64,000 nucleotides of DNA from Cytobacillus massiliigabonensis (GCF_900199725.1 NZ_LT904904.1:1703932-1767931), one strand, 5' to 3'. Positions 34,916-45,705 are shown, numbered from the stretch's first letter. The notes: generated from the letters alone by a model not told the origin. Numbers and translations: made by a program.

Positions 34916-34947
34916 AAAGGGCAGGTTTGAATATCTGCCCTTTTTTA
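34916..34947 (+). terminator. intrinsic terminator after the 139-aa gene
   Basis: AAAGGGCAG-GTTTGAATAT-CTGCCCTTTTTT. Confidence 0.88.
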
Positions 34948-35130
34948 TGTTGAAATTTCCAAATGATTGTTTTATTAATTTTTATGAATGAATTTTGATT
35001 GCAAATTTGTTTCAAATCACTACACCTAATTAGCAGCTATGTTTATTACCATTTACATTCTACAGGAAAAGCAATATTTCATTCAGCTATTCATACGATA
35101 GAAAGGGACTATTTAGGGAAGAGGGATCGT

Positions 35131-36021
35131 ATGAGTAAAATGAATGATTATATCCAAGAAGTGTTTAAATGGAATAAGGAACTACGGGGATTTCTCGAAT
35201 CAGAAAATGTTGATGAGAACGATGAGCTATGGCTAAAGATGGATCGAATGACCGATATTATGGAGGGAATTCAAAATCCATTAAGCAATGAAGGATTATT
35301 GGAGATTCAAAACCATGTGGAAGAGCTGCACTTGGATATGGAGGATTATTTCACGAAAAGGCAGGAGCTTGGGAGTGTCTATAACAATCCGCCTCAAATT
35401 GCGGCAGGATCTCATACATTGCCTCCATTGCCATATTCATACAATGCATTAGAGCCATATATTTCTGAGGAAATTATGAGATTGCATCATACTAAGCATC
35501 ATCAATCTTATGTTGATGGACTGAATAAAGCAGAAAAAGAGCTGAAAAAGGCAAGAAAATCTGGGGACTTTTCATTAGTTAAGCATTGGTCGCGGGAACT
35601 TGCCTTCCATGGTTCAGGTCACTATCTGCATACGATATTCTGGAATAATATGATTCCTAAAGGAGGGGGAAAGCCGTCAGGAGGCCTGTTAAAAGCAATA
35701 GAAAAGTATTTTGGCAGTTTTGAGGCATTTAAAAAGCAATTTACAGAAGCTGCAAATCAGGTGGAAGGTGTTGGCTGGGCAGTACTAGTTTGGTCCCCTA
35801 GAGCTCATCATCTCGAAATACTGCAATCAGAAAGACATATGATTTTAACTCAGTGGGATACGATTCCATTGCTTGTTTTGGATGTCTGGGAGCATGCATA
35901 TTATCTGCAATATAAAAATGAACGTTCCAACTATGTGAAAAATTGGTGGAATATAGTTAATTGGAAAGATGTTGAACAACGGTTTATGAAAGCTTCTGAG
36001 CTTAAGTGGAAACCATTTTAA
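35131..36021 (+). CDS. Fe/Mn superoxide dismutase with N-terminal extension (SodF-like)
   Basis: A 296-residue superoxide dismutase. Residues 1-85 form an acidic helical extension absent from normal 200-residue SODs, as in B. subtilis SodF. The SOD domain begins at LPPLPYSYNALEPYI. The metal ligands are in LHHTKHHQSYVDGL, HGSGHYLHTIFW, and DVWEHAYYLQY (Asp and His). The usual GGHxNH is GSGHYLH here. Start at 35131 follows GGGAAGAGGG; the frame is open 44 codons further upstream without a site. It removes superoxide; Fe or Mn use cannot be told by eye. Confidence 0.9.
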   Translation: MSKMNDYIQEVFKWNKELRGFLESENVDENDELWLKMDRMTDIMEGIQNPLSNEGLLEIQNHVEELHLDMEDYFTKRQELGSVYNNPPQIAAGSHTLPPLPYSYNALEPYISEEIMRLHHTKHHQSYVDGLNKAEKELKKARKSGDFSLVKHWSRELAFHGSGHYLHTIFWNNMIPKGGGKPSGGLLKAIEKYFGSFEAFKKQFTEAANQVEGVGWAVLVWSPRAHHLEILQSERHMILTQWDTIPLLVLDVWEHAYYLQYKNERSNYVKNWWNIVNWKDVEQRFMKASELKWKPF

Positions 36022-36024
36022 TAG

Positions 36025-36062
36025 AATGAAAAGGCGAAAAACATTCTTTGTTTTTCGCCTTT
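36025..36062 (+). terminator. intrinsic terminator after the SOD gene
   Basis: AAAAGGCGAAAAACA-TTCT-TTGTTTTTCGCCTTTT. Confidence 0.85.
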
Positions 36063-36067
36063 TATTG

Positions 36068-36095
36068 TCATATCAGTACTTGTCCTGCATAAAAT
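36068..36095 (+). promoter_or_regulatory. sigma-E type promoter of dacB-spmA-spmB
   Basis: TCATATC, 13 bases, CATAAAAT. It fits KMATATT at six of seven and CATACAAT at seven of eight. The dacB operon of B. subtilis is transcribed by sigma-E in the mother cell. Confidence 0.7.
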
Positions 36096-36121
36096 TGTAC
36101 AAACCAGTGAAGGAGACTGCA

Positions 36122-37267
36122 ATGATAAATATGAAAAAGCTGATAATCTTTCCCTTGATTGCTGCAATTTTTATAGCGTTTATTCCACAAAGGGCATATG
36201 CCTCTTTTTCAGTAAGTGCACATAGTGCAATTTTAATGGAGCAAAGCTCGGGCCGGGTACTTTATGATAAAAATGCAAATAAGCCAATGAGAATTGCAAG
36301 CATTACTAAGATTATGACCGCCATTTTAGCAATTGAATCGGGGAAAATGGATGAATGGGTAAAAGTAAGTGAAAAGGCAGTCCATACAGAAGGATCCTCC
36401 ATATATTTATTTCCTGGTGAAAAAATAAAGCTAGAGGATTTGGTGTACGGGTTAATGCTCAGGTCCGGCAATGACGCAGCTGTAGCTATTGCAGAGCATG
36501 TCGGCGGCAGCCTGGATGGCTTTGTTTATCTAATGAATCAAAAGGCAGAAGAAATAGGTATGAATAATACTCATTTTGCCAATCCTCATGGGCTGGATGA
36601 CCATGAAAATCATTTGTCAACAGCTTATGATATGGCTGTTTTAACTCGTTATGCGATGAATAATGAAGTGTATGAGAAAATTTCAGGCACAAAGGTTCAT
36701 AAAGCACCGCACCCTACTGAGAAATGGGATCGAAAATGGAAGAATAAAAATAGATTGCTCACAGAGCTCTACAGGTACACAACAGGGGGAAAGACAGGCT
36801 ATACAAAACGTGCAAAGCGGACATTAGTGACGACAGCTGAAAAAGATGAGCTGAAATTAATTGCTGTAACACTAAATGGGCCAGATGATTGGAATGATCA
36901 TATTCAAATGTATGAAACAGGGTTTAACACCTATCGTTTAACAGAGGTTTTGCCAAAGGGAAATATCCCACAAGTGAAGGATCAATTTTATAAAAAGAAG
37001 GTCTATGTTGAGCATAGCTTCGATTATCCAGTGACACCGAAGGAAAAGAAGCTTTTCAGAATAGAATATAAACTTATGAAGCCAGATAAAGAATGGAAAG
37101 AGAATCCTCCCGAAATAGTTGGTCAGGTGATTGTTTATTTTGACGATAAACAAGTAAGAAGGATGCCAATTTATTATAAACATGCTGATAATGAAGACAA
37201 GCAGTCGTTTTTTGAGCGATTCAGAAAAATATTTCTTGTAATGATTGGTGTGAAAATAGATGGTTAA
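36122..37267 (+). CDS. dacB: D-alanyl-D-alanine carboxypeptidase DacB (PBP5*)
   Basis: A 381-residue low-molecular-mass penicillin-binding protein, one short of the B. subtilis length. Signal peptide about residues 1-27 (cut near AYASFS). Active-site motifs: ASITKI (SxxK), RSGNDAAV (SGN), GGKTGYTK (KTG). It controls cross-linking of spore cortex peptidoglycan. AAGGAG lies six bases before ATG 36122. It overlaps spmA by eight bases, and all three genes act in cortex formation and spore core dehydration. Confidence 0.94.
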   Translation: MINMKKLIIFPLIAAIFIAFIPQRAYASFSVSAHSAILMEQSSGRVLYDKNANKPMRIASITKIMTAILAIESGKMDEWVKVSEKAVHTEGSSIYLFPGEKIKLEDLVYGLMLRSGNDAAVAIAEHVGGSLDGFVYLMNQKAEEIGMNNTHFANPHGLDDHENHLSTAYDMAVLTRYAMNNEVYEKISGTKVHKAPHPTEKWDRKWKNKNRLLTELYRYTTGGKTGYTKRAKRTLVTTAEKDELKLIAVTLNGPDDWNDHIQMYETGFNTYRLTEVLPKGNIPQVKDQFYKKKVYVEHSFDYPVTPKEKKLFRIEYKLMKPDKEWKENPPEIVGQVIVYFDDKQVRRMPIYYKHADNEDKQSFFERFRKIFLVMIGVKIDG

Positions 37268-37847
37268 TATCATATGGGTATTCCTAACAGTCATCGGAAT
37301 TATCTTTGCCATGATTAATGGCACGATGGATCAAGTGAATGAAGCGATCTTTAATGGTGCAGCAGAGGCAGTTACTTTATGTATCGGGTTAATCAGTGTA
37401 CTTGTTTTTTGGTTAGGCATGATGAGAATTGCAGAGGAAGCTGGACTATTGCAAAAATTGTCACTCCTATTTAGACCGCTTGTGAAAAAGCTTTTCCCGG
37501 ATGTACCGAATGAACATCCTGCAATGGGCTACATACTCTCCAATATGATGGCAAATATGTTTGGTCTTGGCAATGCAGCTACCCCGCTAGGAATTAAGGC
37601 GATGGAGGAATTAAAACGATTAAATGGAGGATTGGATGTTGCAAGCCGTTCAATGATCACTTTTTTAGCAATTAATACGTCAAGCATCACACTCATTCCA
37701 ACAATGGTTATTGCCATTCGAATGAAATATGAGTCCGCATCCCCAACAGAAATTGTAGGTCCAACGTTAATTGCATCCTTTTGCTCAGCAATAGGCGCCA
37801 TCATCATTGATCGGTATTTTTACTATAGAAGAACGAGAAAGGGATGA
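37260..37847 (+). CDS. spmA: spore maturation protein A
   Basis: A 195-residue membrane protein of the nucleoside recognition/Gate domain family, with about five helices and the conserved MGYILSNMMANMFGLGNAATP and FLAINTSSITLIP motifs. With SpmB it is needed for spore core dehydration; it is presumed to be a transporter, but the solute is unknown. It overlaps dacB and is 6 bp before spmB. Confidence 0.94.
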   Translation: MVNIIWVFLTVIGIIFAMINGTMDQVNEAIFNGAAEAVTLCIGLISVLVFWLGMMRIAEEAGLLQKLSLLFRPLVKKLFPDVPNEHPAMGYILSNMMANMFGLGNAATPLGIKAMEELKRLNGGLDVASRSMITFLAINTSSITLIPTMVIAIRMKYESASPTEIVGPTLIASFCSAIGAIIIDRYFYYRRTRKG

Positions 37848-37853
37848 AGTCGT

Positions 37854-38390
37854 ATGCAAATTGTGTCGGTGATCTCCCTCTGGTTTATTCCTGTTCTAAT
37901 AGGTTTTATTTTAATCTACGGGACGATAAAACGTGTACCTACTTATGAAAGCTTTGTTGAAGGCGGAAAAGAAGGAATAAAAATTGCTGTCTCAATTATC
38001 CCTTTTTTAGTTGGGATGCTCGTAGCGATTTCAGTTTTTCGAGCATCCGGAGCATTGGAATACTTCATGGAGTTTATACGGCCTGTGCTGGAAGCAATAG
38101 GCGTTCCCCCTGATATTGTGCCGTTAGCCATCATTCGTCCAATCTCTGGCTCTGCCGCACTTGGAATAACAAGTGATCTTATCTCCGTTCATGGACCTGA
38201 TTCGTTTATCGGCAGACTAGCATCAGTTCTTCAAGGCAGTACAGACACAACGTTTTATGTGCTTACAGTCTACTTTGGTGCAGTTGGAATCAGGAAAATG
38301 GGAGATGCCTTAAAGGTAGGTTTGTTGGCAGATTTAATCGGAATCATTGCAGCAATAGTGGTTGTTACGATTATTTTCGGCAGAATATGA
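37854..38390 (+). CDS. spmB: spore maturation protein B
   Basis: A 178-residue membrane protein, partner of SpmA and of the same Gate-domain family. Visible motifs are IPFLVGMLVAISVFRASGA and the substrate-gate region AIIRPISGSAALGI, followed by LQGSTDTTFYVLTVYFGAVGI. Last gene of the dacB operon, then a terminator. Confidence 0.94.
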   Translation: MQIVSVISLWFIPVLIGFILIYGTIKRVPTYESFVEGGKEGIKIAVSIIPFLVGMLVAISVFRASGALEYFMEFIRPVLEAIGVPPDIVPLAIIRPISGSAALGITSDLISVHGPDSFIGRLASVLQGSTDTTFYVLTVYFGAVGIRKMGDALKVGLLADLIGIIAAIVVVTIIFGRI

Positions 38391-38418
38391 AAGATACAAA
38401 CGATAAAAAAACAATCAA

Positions 38419-38447
38419 TGATACCTAAAAAATAGGTATTTTTTTTT
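38419..38447 (+). terminator. intrinsic terminator after spmB
   Basis: ATACCT-AAAAAAT-AGGTAT, then eight T. Confidence 0.8.
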
Positions 38448-38625
38448 ATTGCTAATGAAATTTTAGAAATTATTGTTGTGTTCCACTTTGTGAACGAGAC
38501 GCTTCCGCATTGGTTACTTATTATTTGAAAAAAGCGTCTACTTTGAAAAAAGGATGATTTATGTCATAATTCATTAGGATGGAAATAGGTATAATCCTTA
38601 ATAAGTATTAGTTGGGGTGACATAA

Positions 38626-39345
38626 ATGGAAAGATTGCAAAAGGTAATTGCCCATGCAGGATTTGCTTCACGCAGGAAAGCGGAGGAGCTCATCAAGGAA
38701 GGGCATGTAAGGGTGAATGGAAAAACAGTAAAGGAATTGGGTATTAAGGTTTCATCTTCTGATCGAGTAGAAGTGAATGGGATTCCTGTGGAAAGGGAAG
38801 AACCAGTTTATTTTCTTCTATATAAACCAAGAGGCGTTATTTCAAGTGTAACGGATGATAAAGGAAGAAAAGTAGTGACTGACTTTTTTCAGCAAATTGA
38901 ACAGCGGATATACCCAGTAGGGCGTTTAGACTTTGATACCTCTGGTCTGTTGCTTTTAACAAATGACGGGGAGTTTGCAAACATGCTCATGCACCCAAAA
39001 AATGAAATTGAAAAGGTGTATGTAGCAAAGGTGAAGGGGATTCCATCAAGAGAGAAAATGAGAAGCCTAGAAAAAGGAGTCCGCTTGGAAGATGGGAAAA
39101 CAGCCCCAGCTCAGACGAAGGTGCTTTCTATCGATAAGAAAAAGCAGACGGCTATTATTGAATTAACCATTCATGAGGGCAGAAATCGTCAAGTCAGAAG
39201 GATGCTCGAGGCAATTGGTCATCCAGTCATTAAATTAAAAAGGGAAAGGTACGGTTTCTTAACACTTCAAGGGTTAAAGGCGGGAGAAGCAAGAGAGTTA
39301 ACAGCACATGAAGTCAAGCAATTACGCGCACTTTCAAAATCATAA
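38626..39345 (+). CDS. rluB: 23S rRNA pseudouridine synthase RluB
   Basis: A 239-residue RsuA/RluB-family synthase that modifies a uridine in 23S rRNA (position 2605 in E. coli numbering). The S4 RNA-binding domain covers residues 1-60 (SRRKAEELIKEGHVRVNG). The catalytic Asp lies in VGRLDFDTSGLLLLTNDG near residue 104; the basic tail is NRQVRRMLEA. GGGGTGA precedes the ATG. It usually stands before resA. Confidence 0.92.
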   Translation: MERLQKVIAHAGFASRRKAEELIKEGHVRVNGKTVKELGIKVSSSDRVEVNGIPVEREEPVYFLLYKPRGVISSVTDDKGRKVVTDFFQQIEQRIYPVGRLDFDTSGLLLLTNDGEFANMLMHPKNEIEKVYVAKVKGIPSREKMRSLEKGVRLEDGKTAPAQTKVLSIDKKKQTAIIELTIHEGRNRQVRRMLEAIGHPVIKLKRERYGFLTLQGLKAGEARELTAHEVKQLRALSKS

Positions 39346-39505
39346 ATACTTTTGTTTAATTGTGTTAATTTTCAACCATTAAGGGAAATTTCATAGAAAA
39401 GTCACAGTTACTTCAAATTGTAAACATTATTGGAATGTTGATAAATGATATAATAAAAATCGGCTGTTTCGTTTTCCACAGCGTTTTTCTAAAGGGGAGA
39501 GTGTG

Positions 39506-40030
39506 ATGAAAAAGCGTCGTTTAGTAATGAGAACGATTATTTTGCTAATATTAGGTGCAGCTGTCGCATATACCTTGTATGCAAATTTCACAAAAGATGA
39601 TATTAAAAAGGTTGTTGTTGGCGAACAAGCACCTGATTTCGTTCTTGTAGATTTGAATGGAGAAGAGCATCGTCTTTCAGATTACAAAGGTCAGGGTGTT
39701 TTTCTAAACTTCTGGGGTACATATTGCAAGCCATGTGAAAAAGAAATGCCGTATATGGATAATCAGTATAAACAATTTAAAGACAAAGGTGTACAAACAT
39801 TAGCTGTAAACGTAGGTGAGTCAGAGCTATCAGTAAGTAAATTTGCTGATAGACATAATTTATCTTTTCCAATTGTTATAGATAAAGACGGACAAGTTCA
39901 GACTGCTTACAAAATTGGCGCACTTCCTGCAACTTTTATGATAGATAAAGATGGAAAAGTTGTTAAGTATCACACAGGTCAATTGACGGAAGAAATGATT
40001 AAAGAGTTAATGGAACAAGTTCAACCATAA
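39506..40030 (+). CDS. resA: thiol-disulfide oxidoreductase ResA
   Basis: A 174-residue membrane-tethered thioredoxin-fold protein. One N-terminal helix (about residues 10-27) anchors it with the active domain outside. The active site is CKPC (in GTYCKPCEKE) where B. subtilis ResA has CEPC. It reduces the haem-binding Cys pair of apocytochrome c before haem attachment. Start is ATG 39506, six bases after AAGGGGAG; a GTG one codon earlier is less likely. First gene of resABCDE; TATAAT at 39449-39454 is a probable -10. Confidence 0.94.
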   Translation: MKKRRLVMRTIILLILGAAVAYTLYANFTKDDIKKVVVGEQAPDFVLVDLNGEEHRLSDYKGQGVFLNFWGTYCKPCEKEMPYMDNQYKQFKDKGVQTLAVNVGESELSVSKFADRHNLSFPIVIDKDGQVQTAYKIGALPATFMIDKDGKVVKYHTGQLTEEMIKELMEQVQP

Positions 40031-40049
40031 GCTACGGGGAGTTTTTAAA

Positions 40050-41675
40050 ATGAAACATGTAAAATGTGAATGCGGGCATGTGAATCCTCATGGAACCATT
40101 CTTTGCGAAGCATGTGGAAGAGTTCTTCAGGAATCGGAAAAGGATAAGAAACTTGTTGATATGCGCTATGAAGGCAGTGCACGCCGCTCGCAAACATACA
40201 ACAAAACAATTATTGATAAAGTTTGGAACTTTTTCTCATCTGTAAAGGTTGGTGTTTGGCTAATTGTCATTACACTGATTGCCTCTGCACTTGGAACAAT
40301 CTTACCGCAAGAAATGTACATTCCTCCTATTATGCCTGCTGAAGAATATTATGAGGATCAGTATGGGTGGATAGGAAAGCTGTATTACGATCTTGGATTT
40401 CATAATTTATACAGTTCATGGTGGTATCTTGTATTAATCGCATCAATTGGTATTTCTTTAGTTATATGCAGTCTTGACCGGATGATTCCATTATGGAGGG
40501 CTTTAAAAGCTCAGCGTGTCGCAAGGCATGAGGGGTTTTTAAAACGCCAGCGTATCTTTGGTGTCTCAGAGGCTAGCAATCTTGATGAATCCTATGAAGA
40601 GGTTAAAGAAAGATTAAAAGCGAAGAGATACAATATCCGGGAAGAAGATGGGAATATTCTTGCTGAAAAGGGCAGATTTTCAAGATGGGGTCCGTATGTG
40701 AACCATATCGGGCTTATTATCTTCTTAATCGGCGGAATGCTCCGATTTGTTCCAGGGATGTATATTGATGAAATCCTTTGGATTCGTGAGGGTGAAACAA
40801 AAGTTATTCCTGAAACAGATGGACAGTACTATTTAAAGAATAATAAGTTTATTTTAGAAGTTTATGATAAGGATAAAGATAATAAAGCATTTAGTGAAGC
40901 CATTGAGGAAAAAGGGATGGTAGCTAAGAATTATCAGTCAGATGTAACCCTTTACAAAAAGAAAGGTGAAACGGTTGCTGGACAAGAACCTGAACTTGAG
41001 AAGGTAAAGGATTATTCGATTAAAGTAAATGAGCCGTTAAAGTTTGAAGGATATGCACTCTATCAAGTTAGTTATAAATTAGATGAATTAAATAAAATGA
41101 CTTTTACACTTAATAAAAAGGATTCGGATGAGTCATTTGGTGAAATAAAAATTGATTTAAATGATCCTAAGGATCGTTATGATCTTGGTAATGGCTATGC
41201 TGTAGAAGTTGTGAGCTATTTTCCTGACTTTGAGTTTGATGACAGTGGGGAGCCAATAACGAAATCAAAAGTTCCAAACAATCCAGCTTTTGTTTTCAAA
41301 ATGATTACTCCTGATAAAAAAGACGGTGAAGTCAGCTTCGTGGCTATTCAGCAAACGATCGAGCCATTTGGAGATAATGAATATAAAATGAATTTTGCTG
41401 GTATTGATACGAAAAATGTATCATCCATAACGGTTCGTAAAGATTTAACATTGTGGATTATCGCGTTAGGCGGACTTATTTTCATGATAGGGGTTGCTCA
41501 AGGATCGTATTGGAACCATCGCCGTATATGGATTCGCAGAGTAAATGATGAAGTATGGGTTGCTGGACATACAAATAAAAACTGGCATGGCCTAAAAAGG
41601 GAAATCGCCGCAGTTTTAGATGGTACTGGAATCGATGAACCTGAGGATCAAGTGCAGAAAGAAAGTAAAGAATAA
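40050..41675 (+). CDS. resB: cytochrome c biogenesis protein ResB
   Basis: A 541-residue Ccs1/ResB protein. A small N-terminal zinc-ribbon (CECG and CEAC, residues 5-20) precedes three membrane helices, a large extracytoplasmic domain (about residues 240-470), and a last helix before a soluble tail. With ResC it forms the System II haem delivery and ligation complex. It starts 19 bp after resA and precedes resC by 12 bp. Confidence 0.94.
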   Translation: MKHVKCECGHVNPHGTILCEACGRVLQESEKDKKLVDMRYEGSARRSQTYNKTIIDKVWNFFSSVKVGVWLIVITLIASALGTILPQEMYIPPIMPAEEYYEDQYGWIGKLYYDLGFHNLYSSWWYLVLIASIGISLVICSLDRMIPLWRALKAQRVARHEGFLKRQRIFGVSEASNLDESYEEVKERLKAKRYNIREEDGNILAEKGRFSRWGPYVNHIGLIIFLIGGMLRFVPGMYIDEILWIREGETKVIPETDGQYYLKNNKFILEVYDKDKDNKAFSEAIEEKGMVAKNYQSDVTLYKKKGETVAGQEPELEKVKDYSIKVNEPLKFEGYALYQVSYKLDELNKMTFTLNKKDSDESFGEIKIDLNDPKDRYDLGNGYAVEVVSYFPDFEFDDSGEPITKSKVPNNPAFVFKMITPDKKDGEVSFVAIQQTIEPFGDNEYKMNFAGIDTKNVSSITVRKDLTLWIIALGGLIFMIGVAQGSYWNHRRIWIRRVNDEVWVAGHTNKNWHGLKREIAAVLDGTGIDEPEDQVQKESKE

Positions 41676-41687
41676 GGAGGGAAATCA

Positions 41688-42872
41688 GTGGTTAATTTAA
41701 GTGGAAATTTATTATTCGCTTCTTTTATTCTTTATTTAATCGCCACTGTCTTTTTTGCAGGAGCGATTAAGGATAAAAAGGGAAAGATAAAAGAAAAAGG
41801 TCCGAATAAATGGGCAAGAATAGCAATTCTTATTACTATCATTGGATTTATTTCTCAGTTGGGCTATTTTATTACACGCTGGATTGTGGCTGGACATGCT
41901 CCTGTAAGTAATATGTTTGAATTTGGTACATTTTTTGCTTTATCATTGGTTGGTGCTTTTATCGTATTATACTATATGTATAAAACACCATTGCTTGGTG
42001 CATTCACTTTACCAGTAGCACTCTTGCTAATTGCATTTTCAAGCATGTTTTCACGTGATATATCACCGCTCATTCCGGCACTGCAAAGTCATTGGCTTTA
42101 TATTCACGTAACAACTGCTGCACTGGGACAAGCAATTTTGGGAATGAGTTTTGCGGCGGGTCTTATTTATCTTGTCAAAGCAGTAGATCAATCAAAACCA
42201 AGTAAACGTACATTTTGGCTAGAAACAATTATGTTTGGCCTCATTTGTACGCTTGGATTTGTAATTGTAACAACTACATTCTCATTATTAGATTATAAAG
42301 CTGAGTTTAATTGGATTGATAAGAATGGCCAAGAGTTAAAACAAGAATTTAATATGCCTGCAATAACCGGACCGAATGAGGGTGAATTGCTAACGGCTGG
42401 AAAATTTGAGCCTCTTGTAGAAATGCCCGGCATTATTAATGCGAAAAAGCTAAATACTGTTATATGGTCATTATTGTCAGGAACCATTATCTACTTATTA
42501 TTCAGATTGATCATCCGTAAACGTGTAGGAGCTCTGTTGCAGCCAGTAGTGAAAAATATTAAACTAGATTTAGTAGATGAAATTGGCTACCGTTCAGTAT
42601 TAATAGGCTTCCCGGTATTTACTTTGGGAGCATTAATATTTGCAATGATTTGGGCGCAAATTGCCTGGACAAGATTTTGGGGATGGGATCCGAAAGAGGT
42701 TTGGGCACTCATCACTTTCTTATTCTATGCAGCTTTCCTGCATTTACGATTATCAAAAGGCTGGCATGGAGAAAAATCTGCTTGGCTTGCTGTTATAGGG
42801 TTTGTGATTATCATGTTTAACTTTGTAGCAGTAAATCTTGTCATTGCAGGTCTGCATTCTTATGCAGGCTAA
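41688..42872 (+). CDS. resC: cytochrome c biogenesis protein ResC (CcsA)
   Basis: A 394-residue polytopic membrane protein with about eight helices and the tryptophan-rich haem-handling motif [16 protein letters not shown] near residue 330. Conserved His residues lie in [25 protein letters not shown] and [13 protein letters not shown]. It starts at GTG 41688 after AAGGAGG. Together with ResB it attaches haem to c-type cytochromes. A terminator follows, before resD. Confidence 0.94.
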   Translation: MVNLSGNLLFASFILYLIATVFFAGAIKDKKGKIKEKGPNKWARIAILITIIGFISQLGYFITRWIVAGHAPVSNMFEFGTFFALSLVGAFIVLYYMYKTPLLGAFTLPVALLLIAFSSMFSRDISPLIPALQSHWLYIHVTTAALGQAILGMSFAAGLIYLVKAVDQSKPSKRTFWLETIMFGLICTLGFVIVTTTFSLLDYKAEFNWIDKNGQELKQEFNMPAITGPNEGELLTAGKFEPLVEMPGIINAKKLNTVIWSLLSGTIIYLLFRLIIRKRVGALLQPVVKNIKLDLVDEIGYRSVLIGFPVFTLGALIFAMIWAQIAWTRFWGWDPKEVWALITFLFYAAFLHLRLSKGWHGEKSAWLAVIGFVIIMFNFVAVNLVIAGLHSYAG

Positions 42873-42924
42873 TGAAGCGGCAGAAGTATTGATAGGAATA
42901 GATTAAAAATTTTACTTAACTTGG

Positions 42925-42963
42925 AAAAAAGCCTTCACTTCACGTTAGTGAAGGCTTCTTTTA
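42925..42963 (+). terminator. terminator between resC and resD
   Basis: AAAAAAGCCTTCACT-TCACGTT-AGTGAAGGCTTCTTTT. It should limit read-through, giving resDE lower or separate expression. Confidence 0.85.
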
Positions 42964-43004
42964 AAAGATATTTTCGGGGGAAAATGATAAGGGGGATATG
43001 AGTT

Positions 43005-43721
43005 ATGGACAAAGACGTTAGAATTTTAGTGGTGGATGATGAGGAAAGAATTCGGCGTTTATTAAAAATGTACTTGGAGAGGGAAAACTATTCCATAGAC
43101 GAAGCAGAGGATGGAAATGAAGCAGTTGCAAAGGCACTAGGGAATGAGTATGATGTCATTCTGCTCGATTTAATGATGCCAGGGAAAGACGGAATCGAAG
43201 TATGCCGTGAAGTAAGAGAGAAAAAAGCTACGCCAATTATCATGTTAACAGCCAAGGGGGAGGAAGTTAACAGAGTACAAGGTTTTGAGGTTGGCACTGA
43301 TGATTATATTGTCAAGCCGTTTAGTCCAAGAGAGGTTGTTTTGCGTGTAAAGGCCCTCCTGCGCCGGTCATCAAAGACTTCCTTTATTCAAACAGAAACA
43401 ACTGCGAAGGATGTCATTGTCTTTCCGCATTTAACGATCGATCATGATGCGCATCGAGTATTAGCGGATGGAAAAGAAGTAAGTCTTACTCCAAAAGAAT
43501 ATGAATTACTCTATTTCTTAGCAAAATCTCCTGATAAAGTTTTTGACAGGGAACAATTGCTCAAAGAAGTGTGGCATTATGAATTTTTTGGCGATTTAAG
43601 AACGGTTGATACACATGTGAAGCGTCTGCGTGAAAAGTTAAATAAAGTCTCGGAACAAGCGGCAAAAATGATTGTAACTGTTTGGGGAGTTGGCTATAAG
43701 TTTGAGGTTATTAATGAATGA
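43005..43721 (+). CDS. resD: response regulator ResD
   Basis: A 238-residue OmpR-type regulator. Receiver domain: acidic pair in VVDDEE, phospho-acceptor Asp in [10 protein letters not shown] (about residue 55), Lys in [10 protein letters not shown]. The C-terminal winged helix (about residues 140-235) includes [12 protein letters not shown] and [14 protein letters not shown]. With ResE it controls respiration and low-oxygen genes, including the res operon. Overlaps resE by four bases (ATGA). Confidence 0.95.
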   Translation: MDKDVRILVVDDEERIRRLLKMYLERENYSIDEAEDGNEAVAKALGNEYDVILLDLMMPGKDGIEVCREVREKKATPIIMLTAKGEEVNRVQGFEVGTDDYIVKPFSPREVVLRVKALLRRSSKTSFIQTETTAKDVIVFPHLTIDHDAHRVLADGKEVSLTPKEYELLYFLAKSPDKVFDREQLLKEVWHYEFFGDLRTVDTHVKRLREKLNKVSEQAAKMIVTVWGVGYKFEVINE

Positions 43722-45499
43722 TGCTGTGGCGCAGTGTTGTAGGTAAGCTGTGGATTACCATTCTTCTGCTCGTATCTTTTGTGTTATTTATATTAACCAT
43801 TATGCTTCTTGAGTTTTTTGAGAATTATCATATCAATGAAACAGAAAAAGGGCTTACAGATACTGCGCAAAAAATTGCACAAATTCTGGAGGAGCATGAG
43901 AAAGAAATCGGGCTGGAAATTGCGTGGGAATTAGTTGATGACTATACAAAAATTGTTATCATTCACAATGAAAATGAATATGATTACTCACCGAATAAAA
44001 ACCAAACATTTCAGTTGCCATTGTCGTATTTAACGGAAGATAAAGATCTGCAAAAAGTATTTACAGAAAAGAAAACAGTCCAGAAAATTTCTCCATTTTC
44101 GGTAAAAGAGGAAATGGATAATGATAAAACAAAAATATTAATAATTGGTGTTCCTTTAAGTGAAATAGATAATGAAAATGGTGCAGTTTTTATATACCAA
44201 TCATTAGAGGTTATGCAGGAAACAACTCAGACTACAACAAAATTTATTTTTCTTGCAGCAGGTGTAGCGATTATTCTAACAACTATTTTCGCTTTCTTCC
44301 TATCGACTCGGATTACTGCACCGCTCCGTAAAATGCGAGAAGCAGCATTTGAAGTGGCAAGGGGAAAATTTGATACGAAAATCCCTCTAACTTCCCATGA
44401 CGAGATTGGTGAATTGGCGATCGCCTTTAACCAAATGGGAAAACAGCTGAAATTTAATATGAATGCTTTAAGTCAGGAAAAAGAGCAGTTTGCCAGTATT
44501 TTAAGCGGGATGGCAGACGGTGTTATTACGTTTAATAGAGATGGGACCATTCTAATCACCAATCCTCCAGCAGATCGCTTTTTGCATAATTGGTATTATG
44601 AGCAAGAGGAAGGCAATAAAGATACAGCTGCTGTTCCTTCAAAAGTAATGGAGCTTTTCCAGCAGGCGGTTAATACTGAAAAAGAACAGGTTGGTGAAAT
44701 CTCTATACAGGGTAGATTCTGGGTTATGATTGTCAGCCCGCTCTATGATAATAAATATATTCGCGGTGCAGTGGCAGTTATTCGTGATATGACAGAAGAA
44801 AGGCAGCTTGACAAGCTAAGGCAAGATTTTATTGCCAATGTTTCTCATGAACTACGAACACCTATTTCAATGATGCAAGGGTATAGTGAAGCGATCGTAG
44901 ATGATATTGCTGGGACTGATGATGAAAAGAAAGAAATGGCTCGGGTCATTTATGATGAATCCTTAAGAATGGGCAGACTTGTCAATGAGCTGCTTGATCT
45001 TGCAAGAATGGAAGCGGGTCATATTCAATTAACAATTGAAGAGATTGAGGTTCATTCTTATTTTCAGAAAATTATTCGGAAGTTTCAAGGGCTTGCAAAA
45101 GACAAGGGGATCGTGCTTGAACAGGAACTTGAAGGAAATGAAACGTGGTTTAAATTTGATCCTGATCGATTAGATCAAGTATTAACCAATTTGATTGATA
45201 ACGCGATACGCCATACACCAGAAAAGGGATTTGTAAAAGTTTCCGAACGTATGGAAGAACGCGGATTGATAATTGAAGTAAAGGATTCTGGTTCAGGTAT
45301 TCCAGAGGAAGACTTGCCTTTTGTGTTTGAAAGGTTTTATAAAGCCGATAAAGCGAGAACAAGGGGCCGATCAGGAACAGGTTTAGGTCTTGCCATTGCC
45401 AAAAACATTGTCAATGCACATAAAGGTCAAATATCTGTCCAAAGCAAACTAGGCCAAGGAACGACATTTTCCATCCTTATTCCTCGAAAAAACGAATAA
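43718..45499 (+). CDS. resE: sensor histidine kinase ResE
   Basis: A 593-residue membrane kinase. Order: first helix about residues 8-32; extracytoplasmic sensor domain to about 165; second helix about 170-192; HAMP; PAS-like domain around 250-350; HisKA with the phospho-acceptor His in [12 protein letters not shown] (near residue 377); HATPase with [11 protein letters not shown] (N), DSGSGIP (G1) and GTGLGLAI (G2). It senses redox or oxygen status for ResD. Cotranslated with resD. Confidence 0.95.
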   Translation: MMLWRSVVGKLWITILLLVSFVLFILTIMLLEFFENYHINETEKGLTDTAQKIAQILEEHEKEIGLEIAWELVDDYTKIVIIHNENEYDYSPNKNQTFQLPLSYLTEDKDLQKVFTEKKTVQKISPFSVKEEMDNDKTKILIIGVPLSEIDNENGAVFIYQSLEVMQETTQTTTKFIFLAAGVAIILTTIFAFFLSTRITAPLRKMREAAFEVARGKFDTKIPLTSHDEIGELAIAFNQMGKQLKFNMNALSQEKEQFASILSGMADGVITFNRDGTILITNPPADRFLHNWYYEQEEGNKDTAAVPSKVMELFQQAVNTEKEQVGEISIQGRFWVMIVSPLYDNKYIRGAVAVIRDMTEERQLDKLRQDFIANVSHELRTPISMMQGYSEAIVDDIAGTDDEKKEMARVIYDESLRMGRLVNELLDLARMEAGHIQLTIEEIEVHSYFQKIIRKFQGLAKDKGIVLEQELEGNETWFKFDPDRLDQVLTNLIDNAIRHTPEKGFVKVSERMEERGLIIEVKDSGSGIPEEDLPFVFERFYKADKARTRGRSGTGLGLAIAKNIVNAHKGQISVQSKLGQGTTFSILIPRKNE

Positions 45500-45542
45500 T
45501 ATCGTATACTATGCCGATTGTTCTTGATACACGAGAAACATA

Positions 45543-45705
45543 GAAAAGCGAAAGCGCCTTGTTCATCGCCGTACAAACTGGAAGGACCGCGAATGAGATA
45601 AAGGAAACACGGAGAGCGATAGCGATTCGATGTTGACGCAATCGTTGCGGAGGGGACCTGAAATTTGGTAGGCGATAGGTCGCTTGCGCTAGACAATTCT
45701 CATCT
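45543..45705 (+). repeat. intergenic repeat, type II
   Basis: GAAAAGCGAAAGCGCC at the left, then TCATCGCCGTACAAACTGG, GAAACACGG, GTTGACGCAATCGTTGCGG, and a right end GCGCTAGACAATTCTC. It has the same orientation as resE and lies 44 bp after its stop. Confidence 0.85.

Noticed and set aside
38559-38570. Two-codon ORF (ATG TCA TAA) after a good ribosome site upstream of rluB
   Set aside because: A minimal ORF could stall ribosomes, but nothing else nearby (no hairpin switch) supports a leader function.
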